A stretch of 37,817 bases of DNA from Candidatus Peribacteraceae bacterium (GTDB lineage Bacteria > Patescibacteriota > Gracilibacteria > Peribacterales > Peribacteraceae). The stretch lies in NCBI GenBank assembly GCA_028712095.1, contig JAQTQU010000008.1:1-37817 (forward strand). Direction: 5' to 3'. The first letter of the stretch is position 1. Every line of letters begins with the position of its first letter. Of this stretch, positions 36,590-37,817 are shown one piece after another. Below the pieces are notes generated by a model. That model did not search any database. It was not told where the DNA came from and was given only the letters and a program-made list of their open reading frames with translations. The position numbers and the translations under genes were made by a program.

Positions 36590-36784
36590 TTGGATGTTTG
36601 TGTTATTCGGCAATCTGAGCTTTATTCAGGTGGCAGACAATTCCCGGAGCCATTGCACGGTTCGGCTGAGTATTTACTGTTCAATCAAGAAATTGACAAG
36701 AGTGTTAAATATTATTCACAGACAAAGAGAAAATGCCTTCTTTTAAATGAAATCTCTTTCATTGACTGTTGGGAGATTCGTTGA
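36590..36784 (+). other. Possible gene remnant, 64 codons
   Basis: In this frame the sequence reads YLLFNQEIDKSVKYYSQTK and LLLNEISFIDCWEIR, with coding-like composition. It starts only with TTG, right after an in-frame stop, without SD or -10 box. The stretch is AT-rich compared with its surroundings. It may be the end of a decayed gene. The rest of 36526-36862 holds only the promoter listed next. Confidence 0.25.
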
Positions 36785-36808
36785 CATTAAGACCCATTAA
36801 AGTAGGAT
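36781..36808 (+). promoter_or_regulatory. Promoter of the repeat-rich secreted protein
   Basis: A perfect TTGACA (36781-36786), a 16-base spacer and TAGGAT (36803-36808). The ATG follows at 36863, giving a leader of about 50 bases that is C/T-rich and has no SD. Confidence 0.65.
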
Positions 36809-36862
36809 TCCATCCTTTATGCTTATTGTCCACCTTCCACCACCCTCTTCCCCCCTGCCGCT

Positions 36863-37817
36863 ATGGCAAAAATAGAGTACGCGAAGAAACCCTTTGCGGT
36901 CATTGTGCTGTCTCTGCTCCTGCTCTCGCAGCCGGGAGTTTCGTCAATGATCACTGCCATCTCCGTCAATGCGCAGAGTGCCACAAGCGGACAGAATGAA
37001 CAGTACCCTCACCCATCTCAGTGCAATGGTGCCAATTGGAACATAGGAACGCCCGATGGCCTCGTATGCACCTCAAGCGTTACGACGGCAAGCGCTCTGG
37101 AAAAAGACGCGCAAGCCACAAGCATTTTCGGTTCCTCCAGCCGTCTGAAGCCTGATCTCGCATCTCTCAACCAGTTCTGCAAACAATACACGGGGGATAA
37201 CACTTCCTATGCTACGTATGGCCGTGTGCATAATTATTGCAACCGTTGCGATCAGAGAATCGCCTGGTGGAGCACCAATACATGGAATGTGCAACAAGCA
37301 TGCTACGGTACGTTGAATGTGCAAAATGTCCGGTGTGCGACTGGTTGTTCGTATGCTGCCTGCAACGATGGCTTGGACAACGACGGAGACGGTGCCACTG
37401 ACTATCCGGCGGACTTCTCCTGCTCCGGCCCCACGGATAACGATGAAACGAACCCCAAGGCCCAATGTCAGGACGGGATCGACAATGACGGGAACGGGTA
37501 CACGGACTATCCGTCAGACACGGGATGCTCGAGCAGGCAGGACAACACCGAGAGCGGCGGACAGCAGTTGTACCAGTGCAACGATGGCTTGGACAACGAC
37601 GGAGACGGTGCCACTGACTATCCCAATGACTTCAGCTGTAGTTCTGCGACCGACAACGACGAAACCAATCCCAAGGCCCAATGTCAGGATGGGATCGACA
37701 ATGACGGGAACGGGTACACGGACTATCCGTCAGACACGGGATGCTCGAGCAGGCAGGACAACACCGAGAGCGGCGGACAGCAGTTGTACCAGTGCAACGA
37801 TGGCTTGGACAACGACG
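36863..37817 (+). CDS. Secreted DNDGDG-repeat protein (3' end outside window)
   Basis: Open from ATG 36863 to the window edge, over 318 codons; it is not in the ORF track because no stop is reached. The signal peptide is MAKIEYAKKPFAVIVLSLLL plus a Ser/Ala stretch. A Cys-rich domain of about 120 residues follows (NWNIGTPDGLVC, QFCKQYTGDN, YNCNRCDQ-like spacing). Then come tandem 72-residue repeats (216 bp at 37361, 37577 and 37793), each with two half-units: CNDGLDNDGDGATDYPADFSC and CQDGIDNDGNGYTDYPSDTGC. DxDxDG-type loops of this kind bind calcium, and the paired Cys would be disulfides. It is probably a surface or extracellular protein. Confidence 0.85.
   Translation, partial: MAKIEYAKKPFAVIVLSLLLLSQPGVSSMITAISVNAQSATSGQNEQYPHPSQCNGANWNIGTPDGLVCTSSVTTASALEKDAQATSIFGSSSRLKPDLASLNQFCKQYTGDNTSYATYGRVHNYCNRCDQRIAWWSTNTWNVQQACYGTLNVQNVRCATGCSYAACNDGLDNDGDGATDYPADFSCSGPTDNDETNPKAQCQDGIDNDGNGYTDYPSDTGCSSRQDNTESGGQQLYQCNDGLDNDGDGATDYPNDFSCSSATDNDETNPKAQCQDGIDNDGNGYTDYPSDTGCSSRQDNTESGGQQLYQCNDGLDND

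Noticed and set aside
36863-37817. 37073-37465 minus-strand ORF (130 aa)
   Set aside because: Antisense to the DNDGDG repeat protein, whose signal peptide and repeats are clear.

Overview
This window reads as a moderately GC-rich chromosome segment from a Candidate Phyla Radiation bacterium, most likely of the Peregrinibacteria/Peribacteria kind. That placement is an inference. It rests on the mix of compact housekeeping genes with many short orphan membrane proteins, a large 'baseplate J-like' membrane protein beside a YdcF-type protein, a secreted protein built from DNDGDG repeats at the right edge, and weak or absent Shine-Dalgarno (SD) sequences at many genes. No marker gene fixes the lineage.

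Layout. 1-4.5 kb: end of a membrane-anchored protein, a phosphoribosyltransferase-like protein, four small hypothetical or membrane proteins, and a homocysteine S-methyltransferase-family enzyme. 4.5-9.2 kb: a defence-like block with a Panacea-type antitoxin and RelE-like toxin, a divergent 51-aa ORF coupled to a DUF2188 gene, and a single-chain type IIG restriction-modification enzyme. 9.2-12.7 kb: an Excalibur protein, a DUF350 protein, an orphan membrane protein, then a NYN-domain nuclease gene flanked by direct repeats and a remnant of a tyrosine recombinase, next to an intact Xer recombinase and a convincing dif site. 12.7-17.6 kb: YdcF-like and baseplate-J-like proteins, phosphoglycerate kinase, three small terminator-ended units without clear genes, and an orphan AroE-like domain. 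17.6-23.8 kb: MraY/WecA-type transferase, NIF3/YqfO-like domain, M23 peptidase, TsaE-HD fusion, ZIP transporter and two membrane proteins. 23.8-30.3 kb: rarA, two small proteins, miaA, clpP, a DoxX-like protein, tgt, a hypothetical protein and rplU. 30.3-36.1 kb: a trehalose locus (receiver-like protein, GH15 enzyme, sensor-fused OtsA, OtsB). 36.1-37.8 kb: a tRNA-Gln with a broken copy beside it, palindromic repeats, and the start of a repeat-rich secreted protein.

How the genes connect. tsaE, miaA, tgt and tRNA-Gln belong to tRNA biology; rplU, clpP and rarA are housekeeping. MraY/WecA-like, M23 and YdcF-like proteins point to envelope work. OtsA and OtsB overlap by ATGA and would make trehalose, while GH15 on the opposite strand would cleave alpha-glucosides. 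The dif site suggests the replication terminus is here.

The most unusual observations are: (1) rplU carries an in-frame TAG exactly where a conserved Tyr is expected, with the normal L21 C-terminus intact after it; (2) the tRNA-guanine transglycosylase has lost all four zinc ligands (CxCxxC to SxSxxS, and His to Gln); (3) the dif site next to its recombinase, with a repeat-flanked NYN module alongside; (4) a recurrent -10 box ending 6-9 nt before the start codon, implying leaderless mRNAs; (5) palindromic elements inside coding sequence and inside a broken tRNA copy; (6) a cluster of three small terminator-ended units between PGK and the AroE-like gene. All calls come from reading the sequence; no database search was run.
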